Positions 6,905 through 14,019 are shown, counted from the first letter of the stretch. The stretch is DNA of 17,043 nucleotides from an uncultured Lachnospira sp. (GCA_934358235.1 CAKRKK010000026.1:1-17043); one strand, 5' to 3'. Numbers and translations are program-made. The notes: a model not told the origin generated them from the letters alone.

Positions 6905-8854
6905 ATGGTTTTTAGTGAAGAACAGAAGGCGGCTATACACTATAAGGATGGACCTGCACTTGTTTTGGCAGGTCCTGGTTCTGGAAAGACTACGGTGATT
7001 GTTAACAGAATCAGCACTCTTATAAGAGAATATGGAGTTAATCCGGCTTCAATATTAGTCATAACATTTACAAGGGCTGCGGCGGAAGCCATGAAGCAGC
7101 GTTTTCTAGCCCTTACAGGGGATTCTTATGTATCAGTAACCTTTGGTACATTTCATGCGGTATTTTTTTCAATGCTGCGTCACGCATATAATTATTCAGC
7201 AGCATCCATAATAACATCAGAACAGAAATATAATTACATAAGGGACAGGGCTATCAGTTATGGTCTGGAGTATACAGATGAAACAGAAATGGTTACAGGT
7301 ATTATATCAGAGATAAGCTGTGTTAAAGGCGAAAGAAGAGATATAGCAGGTTATGAGTCTGTAAGCTGTCCAAAGGAGATATTCAGGGCAATATATAAGG
7401 ATTATGACAAGCTTCTGCTAAACACTAAGAGGATTGACTATGACGATATGATACTTATGTGCTATGAGCTGCTTAAGCAAAGAATGGATTACAGAGGTGC
7501 CTGGCAGGACAGATACCGGTATATATTGATTGATGAATTTCAGGATATTAATAAAGCACAATATGATACTATAAGACTTATAGCAGGAGAGGCAGCTAAT
7601 TTATTCGTGGTGGGTGATGATGACCAGAGTATTTATGGCTTCAGAGGCTCAAGACCAGATATTATGCTGGGGTTAAAGGAGGATTACCAATCAGCAGGAC
7701 AGATAAATCTTAATGTGAATTACAGATGTTCATTAGAAATAGTTGCAGCATCACGTTCCTTAATAGACCATAACAAGGTGAGATTTATGAAAGCAATCCG
7801 CTCGTGTGGTAAGTGTCATGGGAGAATAAAGGTATGCAGGACAGCAGGGATAGAGGATTCGGTTGATTATCTAATAAAAGAAATTAAAGAGCTTATCAGT
7901 AATGGTGAAAAGGATAGGAATATTGCAGTTATAGCACGTACTAATGTAATTAGTAATATTTATTACAGCGGTCTTATGAATGCAGGAATACATTGTACAA
8001 CCCAGGCGGGTATGGGGAGCATATATGATTACTGGATAGCAAAGGATATAATAGCTTATCTGAGGCTGGCAGCGGGGCAGAATAACAAGGAGAATGCCGT
8101 AAGAATAATAAATAAACCAACAAGATATATAAAAAGAGCGCTTATAACCCAGCCCTTCAGCTATGATAGGCTTCGTTACAGCTATGACAAGGATATAGAC
8201 ATGCTAAGACGAATTGATGATATGCAGTCGGATATGAAAATAATTGCAAAAATGTCTCCATATGCAGCAATTAATTATATTCTTAAGGCGATTGGATATG
8301 AGAGCTATATTCAGGATGAGATAGTTAAAAAAAGACTCAAAGAGGAGGATGTGTATTCCAAGCTATACGAACTGAAGCTGTCGGCAAAGAACCATCTGGA
8401 TATAGAAGGGTGGCTTAGGCATATAGACAGCCAGAATAAGGATGGCTGTCAGTATAAGAATACTAATAAGGACACTAATAAGGACGCTAACAAGGGTACT
8501 AATAAAAATACTAATAAAAATGCTGAAAAAAGTACTGATAAAAGCGCTGATAAAAATACTGATAATGGTGAGCATAAGGCAGGTGTAAATATATATACTA
8601 TGCATAGCTGCAAGGGACTTGAATTTAATGTTGTTTTTATAATGGACGTCTGCGAAGGCATAATTCCTTATAACAAGGCGGTTCTGGAAAAAGAAATAGA
8701 AGAGGAAAGAAGGCTTATGTATGTAGCAATGACAAGAGCAAAAGAAAAGCTGTATCTCATATATCCAGATAAAAGATATGGAAGAGATACAACTGTTTCA
8801 AGATTCATAGAAGAAATAGATTCCTCATATATAGAAAATGTGCTGATAGGTTAG
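6905..8854 (+). CDS. UvrD/PcrA/Rep-type superfamily 1 DNA helicase
   Basis: A 649-residue helicase. Motifs in order: Walker A GPGSGKTT (23-30), motif Ia (ITFTRAAAEAMKQR), Walker B with D210-E211 (LIDEFQD), motif III GDDDQSIYGFRG, motif IV (NYRCS), motif V TMHSCKGLEF (565-574), and motif VI VAMTRAKEKLYL. These define a 3'-to-5' UvrD-like translocase that unwinds DNA in repair or replication restart. It is shorter than UvrD or PcrA (about 720-740 residues). It ends about 40 residues after motif VI, so the C-terminal region that binds RNA polymerase in PcrA/UvrD is missing. Residues 519-554, just before motif V, are nine four-residue repeats encoded by 12-bp DNA repeats. The start has an AAAGGCGG site. 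No terminator is clear before the convergent gene. Confidence 0.92.
   Translation: MVFSEEQKAAIHYKDGPALVLAGPGSGKTTVIVNRISTLIREYGVNPASILVITFTRAAAEAMKQRFLALTGDSYVSVTFGTFHAVFFSMLRHAYNYSAASIITSEQKYNYIRDRAISYGLEYTDETEMVTGIISEISCVKGERRDIAGYESVSCPKEIFRAIYKDYDKLLLNTKRIDYDDMILMCYELLKQRMDYRGAWQDRYRYILIDEFQDINKAQYDTIRLIAGEAANLFVVGDDDQSIYGFRGSRPDIMLGLKEDYQSAGQINLNVNYRCSLEIVAASRSLIDHNKVRFMKAIRSCGKCHGRIKVCRTAGIEDSVDYLIKEIKELISNGEKDRNIAVIARTNVISNIYYSGLMNAGIHCTTQAGMGSIYDYWIAKDIIAYLRLAAGQNNKENAVRIINKPTRYIKRALITQPFSYDRLRYSYDKDIDMLRRIDDMQSDMKIIAKMSPYAAINYILKAIGYESYIQDEIVKKRLKEEDVYSKLYELKLSAKNHLDIEGWLRHIDSQNKDGCQYKNTNKDTNKDANKGTNKNTNKNAEKSTDKSADKNTDNGEHKAGVNIYTMHSCKGLEFNVVFIMDVCEGIIPYNKAVLEKEIEEERRLMYVAMTRAKEKLYLIYPDKRYGRDTTVSRFIEEIDSSYIENVLIG
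8459..8566 (+). repeat. Nine tandem 12-bp repeats inside the helicase gene
   Basis: Nine consecutive 12-bp units encode NTNK, DTNK, DANK, GTNK, NTNK, NAEK, STDK, SADK and NTDN. The DNA pattern is (A/G)(A/G)Y-(A/G)CT-(A/G)A(N)-AA(G/A), with only third-base and single-base changes between units. Unit length is a multiple of three, so gain or loss of copies would keep the frame. The tract codes for a charged, asparagine- and lysine-rich linker at residues 519-554. Two long minus-strand open frames over it are by-products of the repeat. Confidence 0.92.
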
Positions 8855-8885
8855 GTTAGACTGGGCTTAGCCAGAGCTGCCAAGC

Positions 8886-9212
8886 TTAATTCTCAGCATC
8901 CTCCTGAGCATAAAGTTCTTCGTATTCCATAGCATCAAGCTCTTCATCAAAGGCATCTGCTACGATTTCATATTCTTCATCAGAATCAATGTTTTCAAGA
9001 ACAGGTTCATTATTTTCATCAATAGAATATCTGTAAAGATAAGCAGTGCTTTCTTCTTTATCAATGTCTGAAACAGGAAGAAGAGCGATATAGTCTTTAT
9101 CTCCAGCAGGGAAGGTTCTTATAACAATACACTCAACATTCTCATTTCCGTCAAGTGATAAGGTTACAGTATCGTATTCTGAATTGTTATTAAAATATGT
9201 ATTATCTGACAT
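8886..9212 (-). CDS. DUF1292 domain protein, small and acidic
   Basis: A 108-residue acidic protein. The strands VTLSLDGNENVECIVIRTF, DYIALLPV and AYLYRYSI match the DUF1292 family (YrzB type), common in Bacillota and of unknown function. The C-terminal half is almost all Asp/Glu with scattered Tyr. I choose the ATG at 9212. A TTG four codons upstream (9224) is also in frame, but it lies in the GGAG sequence that serves as ribosome site for the ATG, so it cannot be the start. The gene is convergent with the helicase and divergent from the Lrp-like gene. It has a good promoter of its own with a leader of about 80 bases. That leader includes an 11-base tandem repeat at 9230-9251. Confidence 0.85.
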   Translation of the reverse strand: MSDNTYFNNNSEYDTVTLSLDGNENVECIVIRTFPAGDKDYIALLPVSDIDKEESTAYLYRYSIDENNEPVLENIDSDEEYEIVADAFDEELDAMEYEELYAQEDAEN

Positions 9213-9297
9213 AGTTATCTCCAATCTGTGTTATATTATGGTTATATTATGATGTGGGCATTGCAAGTATATTGCACCACTCACTAACGCATAGAAA

Positions 9298-9326
9298 ACT
9301 TTAACATATATTGTTGAAAGTGTCAA
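9298..9326 (-). promoter_or_regulatory. Promoter of the DUF1292 gene
   Basis: On the minus strand, TTGACA (9326-9321), a 17-base spacer, then TAAAGT (9303-9298). The -35 box is a consensus match and the -10 box matches at four of six. A perfect 12-base palindrome, AAAAGTACTTTT at 9325-9336, touches the -35 box and could be an operator. Confidence 0.5.
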
Positions 9327-9350
9327 AAGTACTTTTTCACTATTTTATAT

Positions 9351-9384
9351 TTAATAAAATAATGGAAAAACTTAATAAAATAAT
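9351..9384. repeat. Two 13-bp direct repeats, 21 bp apart
   Basis: TTAATAAAATAAT occurs at 9351-9363 and again, identical, at 9372-9384. The 21-bp period equals two turns of the helix, so both copies face the same side. They lie 32-65 bp upstream of the -35 box at 9416. They may be UP elements or regulator sites. Confidence 0.8.
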
Positions 9385-9415
9385 ATAAGTACTAAAAAAA
9401 ATACAAAATATGGGG

Positions 9416-9444
9416 TTGATAATTTAAAAAAGAAGGTGTATATT
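9416..9444 (+). promoter_or_regulatory. Promoter reading into the terminator before the Lrp-like gene
   Basis: TTGATA (9416-9421), a 17-base spacer and TATATT (9439-9444), in very AT-rich flanks. The start would be near 9451, only about 20 bases before the terminator stem at 9469. Confidence 0.65.
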
Positions 9445-9468
9445 ACAAATAAATTAATATTTGAAGTC

Positions 9469-9514
9469 AAAGGGGACAATTCTGGTGTGTATAGCTTGAG
9501 TTGTCCCCTTTTTT
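9469..9514 (+). terminator. Terminator or attenuator directly upstream of the Lrp-like gene
   Basis: A perfect 11-bp stem (9469-9479 with 9501-9511) has a 21-base loop and a T run at 9509-9514, with more T after it. It ends 46 bases before the ATG at 9561. No + strand gene lies before it, since the neighbour is on the minus strand. It would therefore act on the short transcript from the promoter at 9416-9444. Confidence 0.85.
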
Positions 9515-9560
9515 CTTTTGAATTACATTAACAATGTTATTAAAGAAATGGAGAAGATTT

Positions 9561-10025
9561 ATGGATAAGATTGATAAGAAACTGATTACGTTATTACAGA
9601 ACAATGCAAGAATGCCACTTAAGGCGCTTGCTGAAAATGTATTTTTATCATCACCTGCTGTATCAGCAAGGATAGAAAGACTTGAAAAGGAGGAAATTAT
9701 AGAAGGATATGAGGTTAAGATTAACCAACTGAAGTTAGGATATCATATAACTGCTTTTATTAACCTTGAGGTGGCACCTGTCCAGAAACCGGAATTTTAT
9801 CCTTTTATTAAGACATGTCCTAACGTAGTCGAATGTAATTGTGTCACCGGTAACTATTCTATGCTGTTAAAGGTAGTATTTCCAAGTACAATGGAACTTG
9901 ATACATTTATCGGACAGTTACAGAAGTTCGGAAGAACAAGTACGCAGATAGTATTCTCTACGCCGGTTGCACCTAGAGGCATAGATGTTAACCAGGAGCT
10001 TCCAGGAGAAGAGCCACAGGAGTAG
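9561..10025 (+). CDS. Lrp/AsnC-family transcriptional regulator
   Basis: A 154-residue protein of the usual length. The N-terminal helix-turn-helix (about 5-50) reads DKKLITLLQNNARMPLKALA, then the recognition helix SSPAVSARIERLEKEEIIEGY. The C-terminal half (about 60-140) is a RAM domain with the ligand-loop region CVTGNYSMLLKV. Members bind amino acids and form multimers that wrap DNA. The ATG at 9561 is preferred over one at 9534, because a TGGAGAA ribosome site sits just before it and the extra nine residues are not family-like. A proline- and glutamate-rich tail ends the protein. It is transcribed divergently from the DUF1292 gene and followed by its own terminator. Its effector and targets are not visible here; leuA lies 4 kb away and is only a possible target. 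Confidence 0.9.
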   Translation: MDKIDKKLITLLQNNARMPLKALAENVFLSSPAVSARIERLEKEEIIEGYEVKINQLKLGYHITAFINLEVAPVQKPEFYPFIKTCPNVVECNCVTGNYSMLLKVVFPSTMELDTFIGQLQKFGRTSTQIVFSTPVAPRGIDVNQELPGEEPQE

Positions 10026-10040
10026 CAGGTACATAGCTGC

Positions 10041-10092
10041 ATATGAGAATAATATATGAGAATAATATATGACAATAACATATCATAATAAC
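10041..10092. repeat. Four tandem 13-bp repeats after the Lrp-like gene
   Basis: The units at 10041-10053, 10054-10066, 10067-10079 and 10080-10092 all follow ATATnAnAATAAY. The first two are identical and the next two differ by two and four bases. They start 15 bases after the stop codon and lie before the terminator. No coding function is seen. Confidence 0.85.
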
Positions 10093-10150
10093 TATCAGAA
10101 GCATATAGCAGGGTGAATGGGTTTATATCAGATATAAATATTATGTGAAA

Positions 10151-10187
10151 AAGTCACAGCGGTTATTGATACTGCTGGGGCTTTTTT
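10151..10187 (+). terminator. Terminator of the Lrp-like gene
   Basis: The left arm 10151-10163 pairs with 10171-10183 around a 7-base loop, with one mismatch and two G-U pairs. A run of six T (10182-10187) follows. The promoter for the next operon overlaps it. Confidence 0.85.
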
Positions 10188-10195
10188 GTTATAAT
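10166..10195 (+). promoter_or_regulatory. Promoter of the MoxR operon, overlapping the terminator
   Basis: TTGATA (10166-10171), an 18-base spacer and a consensus TATAAT (10190-10195). The -35 box lies in the loop and the first base of the right arm of the terminator hairpin. The leader to the ATG at 10263 would be about 60 bases. Confidence 0.6.
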
Positions 10196-10262
10196 TATAT
10201 ATGTTTGGCTGTGTTTTGCAGCACATTATTAAATTCTGATACAGGACAGGGAAAGAGGAATT

Positions 10263-11195
10263 ATGAATATTAATAGTATATTGGATAACATAGGTAAGGT
10301 TATAGTTGGAAAAGAGGAGGTTGTAACAAAGCTGCTGACAAGTATATTGGCAGGTGGACATGTTTTGTTAGAGGACGTTCCGGGAACAGGAAAGACTATG
10401 CTTGCCAAGTCAGTTGCAAGAAGCATTGATTGTGAATTTAAGAGAATACAGTTTACACCAGATCTGCTTCCTTCGGATATAACAGGACTTCATGTATACA
10501 ATCAGAAGAGTGGGGAGTTTGTATTAAATAAAGGACCAGTATTTGCCAATATTATACTGGCAGATGAAATCAACAGGGCTACACCAAGAACACAGTCTGC
10601 CCTGCTTGAATGTATGGAGGAGCATCAGGTTACAATAGATGGTGATACAATGAAGCTTGAAGAACCATTTATAGTATTAGCAACGGAGAATCCTGTTGAA
10701 ACAGCGGGAACATATCCGCTTCCAGAAGCACAGCTTGACAGATTTCTTATGAAGCTTGAGATGGGCTATCCGGATAAGAACGAAGAGGTTATGATACTTA
10801 ACAGATTTCTTATGGATAATCCTATCACAGAGTTATCAAGCGCCTGCTCAAGACAGGATATTATCAGCATGAAAAAAGAGGCAGCAGGGGTGTATGTGCA
10901 TCCGTCAATTATTAATTATATAGCAGAGCTGGCACAGGCTACCCGCAGGCTTAGCGAGGTTGCAATAGGCATAAGTCCAAGAGGCTCAATAGCTATGGTG
11001 AATGCTGCGCGTGCATATGCATACATAAAGGGAAGAGATTATGTTGTACCGGAGGATGTAAAGGAGCTTGCAGTAAGTGTCTGGGCACACAGACTGGTGT
11101 TTAATACAGGTCTTACAGCTAAGGGCAGCAGAGAGCAGGCAGTAAAAGCAGTATTTGAACAGGTGATGGTACCAACTGAGGAGTGGACTAAGTAG
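10263..11195 (+). CDS. MoxR-family AAA+ ATPase
   Basis: A 310-residue protein of typical MoxR length. It has Walker A EDVPGTGKTM (K44), Walker B ADEINRATPRTQSALLECME (D101-E102), a sensor-1 strand with ATENPVE, and the C-terminal lid with SPRGSIAMVNAARAYA. MoxR ATPases act as chaperone-like machines that help assemble or activate partner proteins, often together with DUF58 proteins. The stop codon abuts the ATG of the DUF58 gene, a near-universal pairing. The ATG has an AGAGGA site. Partners and substrate are unknown; cell-envelope or stress functions are known for relatives. Confidence 0.95.
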   Translation: MNINSILDNIGKVIVGKEEVVTKLLTSILAGGHVLLEDVPGTGKTMLAKSVARSIDCEFKRIQFTPDLLPSDITGLHVYNQKSGEFVLNKGPVFANIILADEINRATPRTQSALLECMEEHQVTIDGDTMKLEEPFIVLATENPVETAGTYPLPEAQLDRFLMKLEMGYPDKNEEVMILNRFLMDNPITELSSACSRQDIISMKKEAAGVYVHPSIINYIAELAQATRRLSEVAIGISPRGSIAMVNAARAYAYIKGRDYVVPEDVKELAVSVWAHRLVFNTGLTAKGSREQAVKAVFEQVMVPTEEWTK

Positions 11196-12308
11196 ATGAA
11201 TATTGTATTAATGCTTATAGGGGCTGTACTTGTTTACCAGCTTATAGCAGTTGTATATAAGAAGAACTGGGATAAGGAACTTAGTGCTAAGGTGGAATTC
11301 TCCCAGGATACAGCGACAAAGGGAGATAAGATAGACATAATAGAAACGGTTGTAAATAATAAGAGACTTCCCATATTCTGTATGAACGTCAAGTTCGATA
11401 TAGACAGGAGCTTTGCGTTTGGACAGAAGGATACGAATTCGGCTGTTTCAGATAAAACTTATCGGAATGATGTTTTCTCATTATTGGCTTTTCAGCAGGT
11501 TACAAGACGCATAGAGGTAGAGTGTAACAGAAGAGGAGTGTACAGGCTTAGTGCGGTAGAAATGGTATTCCCAGGTGCTTTCATGAATGAAATAATGATA
11601 CATAGAAGCAGGCTGTACAGTAATATCACAGTCTTTCCAAAGCCCTTTGATGTAAAGCAATTAGCAGATGCTAACAATATAATAATGGGTGAGCTTGAAA
11701 GAAGAAAGTACTTAAACGAAGATAAGTTCGTATTTGCCGGAATAAGAGATTATCAGTCATATGACAGCATCAGGGATATTAACTGGAAGGCATATGCTAG
11801 AACCGGAAAGCTTATGGTTAATCATTATAATGAAACAATAAGCAGAAATGTGTGCATACTTCTTAATCTTGAAAGTGAGGGCGCATATATGCAGGAGGAT
11901 ATTGTAGAGCATGCCATAAGCATAGCAGCAGGACTGTCACAGCTGCTTATAGCAAGGGGAGTGAATGTATCCTTAGTATCTAATGGAAGGGATATTGACA
12001 CTAAACAGAATACAACTATTGAAGCAGGTGCGGGCTTACCACATTTTAACAAGCTTAATATAAAGCTGGCGCGCATAGATACAAAGCAGGATATGGATGA
12101 GTTTTCAGATATGCTTGCCACGTTAAATAACAATAATGGGCTTGATGGTGTATCGGAACATAGGGATAGAATATATGTCCTTATATCTGCTAATAAAAAC
12201 GACAGAATACAGAATGCTTTCAGCAGGATAGCAGATAATCAGAAGAATAAGGTCTGGATAGTACCACAGATAGTTAGTGGAACAGGCAGTATGTATATGA
12301 TGAATTAA
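11196..12308 (+). CDS. DUF58 domain protein, membrane-anchored
   Basis: A 370-residue protein. One N-terminal hydrophobic segment (about 2-21) anchors it. A beta-rich middle part follows, then the DUF58 signature YQSYDSIRDINWKAYARTGK at 186-205 (with D194, W197 and R202), and then a von Willebrand-A-like fold (VCILLNLES onward). The usual DUF58 second transmembrane helix is not obvious. Its ATG follows the MoxR stop codon directly, with GAGGAG thirteen bases upstream, so translation is probably coupled. DUF58 proteins are the standard MoxR partners. The molecular role is not known. Confidence 0.9.
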   Translation: MNIVLMLIGAVLVYQLIAVVYKKNWDKELSAKVEFSQDTATKGDKIDIIETVVNNKRLPIFCMNVKFDIDRSFAFGQKDTNSAVSDKTYRNDVFSLLAFQQVTRRIEVECNRRGVYRLSAVEMVFPGAFMNEIMIHRSRLYSNITVFPKPFDVKQLADANNIIMGELERRKYLNEDKFVFAGIRDYQSYDSIRDINWKAYARTGKLMVNHYNETISRNVCILLNLESEGAYMQEDIVEHAISIAAGLSQLLIARGVNVSLVSNGRDIDTKQNTTIEAGAGLPHFNKLNIKLARIDTKQDMDEFSDMLATLNNNNGLDGVSEHRDRIYVLISANKNDRIQNAFSRIADNQKNKVWIVPQIVSGTGSMYMMN

Positions 12309-12323
12309 TGTAAGGAAGGGTAA

Positions 12324-13652
12324 ATGATGCAGATTAAACATCTTAGAAACAGCAGGACAATATTAGAAATATTAATACTCTGTATTGTATACATAGCTAT
12401 GGCTGCGGGAGTGTATTCAGGATTTGCAGGTAATTCATCAAAAACCGCATACAAATGTCTCATAGTTATCATTCCAGTACTGGTTACATATTATTCAAGA
12501 AAGTATGTGAAGAATTATCTGTTGTTTATAGTTCTTAATGCAGGCTTTGTATTTATTGCGGCAGCACTTTCTCATACAGATATAGAGCTGGCGGGTTATC
12601 TCGCAACAGCAATAATAATAGCGATGCATTCTATAAGACTTAAAGGACTTTATATACAGAAGAAGCAGTATGAGCGGGTAAGCGATACAGACTATGAGGT
12701 TTCAGGAAAGAGCAAGGATGATATGAGGCTGGCAGTTGATGCAGGTGAGAGGCTTCATGTGGCTTATTGTATATTCATGATAATATTTTATATAATCGGT
12801 GATTACAGGAAGGACACAACCCTTATGGGGATAGAGCTGTTTTTATTTATAGCCTTTGTTATATGTCAGTTCTTCTATAACCAGATAAGTGAGCTTTATA
12901 AAATATTTACAGTAAACGAAGGTAAGTCAGAATTTCCAGCCAATAGGATATTTTGCATTAACATAGTTATGATGTTTGTATTTGCGGTATTTATGGTTAT
13001 TGGAATGCTGTTATTCTATAATGGAAGGTATGGTAATATATTCCAGACTATAGGAGCAGGAATAATGGTACTGCTTAAAGGAATATTAAGAATATTATTA
13101 TGGCTGCTTGGAAGAGGCCCGGAGTCAGATTATGTTGAGGAAGAAACAACGGAGGCACCAACAGAATTAAGTACAATAAAGGATGATTTGACACCTGTTA
13201 ATAACAATGTTGCGGCTAATGCACTTATGGAGGTTGTGGCAATATGTGCAATAATAGGCGTATTGGCAGTTATAATATATGCAATTATTAAATATGCCAA
13301 GCAGTTTAGCAGATCATTAGACAATGATGGTGATGAGGTCGAGTACCTTAACAGAAATTATGAAAAAGAGCAGAGAGCTGCTAATTATAAAAAGACAGTT
13401 GAGCCAAAGGAAAAGAATAATCTTCAGTATAGAAAAATATATAAGAAATATGTAAGGTCAAAGAAATATATGACTAAAAATAAGCTTTCCGGGGTTAATG
13501 TAAGACAGGAAATGCTGCCAGATGAGATTACAAGAAAGCTTATAACTGATGATGAAGATAAAAGTGCAAGAATTACGCAGAACTATGAAAAAGCGCGGTA
13601 TTCAGATAAAGAGGTGTCAAAGGAGGATATAGACTTTCTTAAAAAGCTATGA
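12324..13652 (+). CDS. Polytopic membrane protein with DUF4129-like C-terminus
   Basis: A 442-residue protein with about eight or nine hydrophobic segments. These include roughly 13-34, 42-57, 65-83, 89-104, 144-161, 168-187, two between 209 and 265, and one near 300-325. A Glu/Thr-rich loop (about 272-295) precedes the last segment. The cytoplasmic tail (about 330-442) is charged and ends with LPDEITRKL and YEKARYSDKEVSKEDIDFL. This resembles the C-terminal DUF4129 element that closes the third protein of MoxR-DUF58 operons. In many genomes that protein also carries an extracellular transglutaminase-like domain; none is present here. It begins 15 bases after the DUF58 gene with a GGAAGGG site. 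A second ATG at 12327 is an equally possible start. No convincing terminator follows. Confidence 0.8.
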   Translation: MMQIKHLRNSRTILEILILCIVYIAMAAGVYSGFAGNSSKTAYKCLIVIIPVLVTYYSRKYVKNYLLFIVLNAGFVFIAAALSHTDIELAGYLATAIIIAMHSIRLKGLYIQKKQYERVSDTDYEVSGKSKDDMRLAVDAGERLHVAYCIFMIIFYIIGDYRKDTTLMGIELFLFIAFVICQFFYNQISELYKIFTVNEGKSEFPANRIFCINIVMMFVFAVFMVIGMLLFYNGRYGNIFQTIGAGIMVLLKGILRILLWLLGRGPESDYVEEETTEAPTELSTIKDDLTPVNNNVAANALMEVVAICAIIGVLAVIIYAIIKYAKQFSRSLDNDGDEVEYLNRNYEKEQRAANYKKTVEPKEKNNLQYRKIYKKYVRSKKYMTKNKLSGVNVRQEMLPDEITRKLITDDEDKSARITQNYEKARYSDKEVSKEDIDFLKKL

Positions 13653-13686
13653 GACCGTTAAAGAATCTGCCAAGACTATTTTTTGG

Positions 13687-13715
13687 TTGACATTATCTGG
13701 AAGATGAGGTATTAT
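13687..13715 (+). promoter_or_regulatory. Promoter of the leuA T-box transcript
   Basis: Consensus TTGACA (13687-13692), a 17-base spacer and TATTAT (13710-13715). The start near 13722 lies just before Stem I of the T-box, as expected. Confidence 0.75.
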
Positions 13716-13721
13716 TCTAAT

Positions 13722-14019
13722 AATTGATAATAAGTAAATGCTATGAAGAGGACTATTAGATAGGAACTGGCATCAGAGAGCTGCCGATTGGTGCAAGACA
13801 GCGGAAGGAACCTATTGAACTCGCCTTGGAGCTGCTACCCGAAATATCCCAGCATAGAGTAGACGTAGACGGAGGCCGACCGTTAAAGCGGACAGAATAT
13901 AATGTATATAATACACGTATTCGGTGAGAGCGTAGTGAAAGCTGCGAATAAGAGTGGTATCGCGTAAGATTGAATCTTTCGTCTCTTAGGGCATGTAAGC
14001 CTTAGGAGACGTTTTTTTT
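13722..14019 (+). ncRNA. Leucine T-box leader (tRNA-sensing riboswitch)
   Basis: Stem I is closed by CTATG (13741-13745) pairing with CATAG (13853-13857). Its distal part has the typical GGTGCAAGACAGC loop region. The 3' side of the specifier loop reads GAA-CTC-G with CTC, a leucine codon, at 13820-13822. The T-box AGAGTGGTATCGCG lies at 13951-13964. Its bulge TGGT (13955-13958) would pair with the ACCA end of a tRNA with discriminator A, as tRNA-Leu has. The terminator is at 13980-14019. Uncharged tRNA-Leu would stabilise the antiterminator and allow transcription of leuA when leucine is short. The specifier call comes from position, base context and the downstream gene. Confidence 0.93.
13980..14019 (+). 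terminator. T-box terminator
   Basis: A 13-base left arm (13980-13992) pairs with 13999-14011, including two wobble pairs, with a 6-base loop and eight T (14012-14019). In the antiterminated state, pairing of the T-box region competes with this stem. Confidence 0.92.

Noticed and set aside
8363..8661. Two hydrophobic minus-strand open frames over the helicase gene
   Set aside because: They are shadows produced by the 12-bp repeats and lack ribosome sites. The + strand frame contains the helicase motifs.
8855..8885. A bidirectional terminator between the helicase and DUF1292 genes
   Set aside because: Only a four-pair CTGG/CCAG stem is present and no T run follows on either strand.
9213..9224. 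A TTG start four codons upstream for the DUF1292 protein
   Set aside because: The TTG lies in the GGAG ribosome site of the ATG at 9212, and has no ribosome site of its own.
9534..9560. Upstream ATG for the Lrp-like protein, adding nine residues
   Set aside because: The extra residues are not family-like, no ribosome site precedes 9534, and TGGAGAA is well placed for the ATG at 9561.
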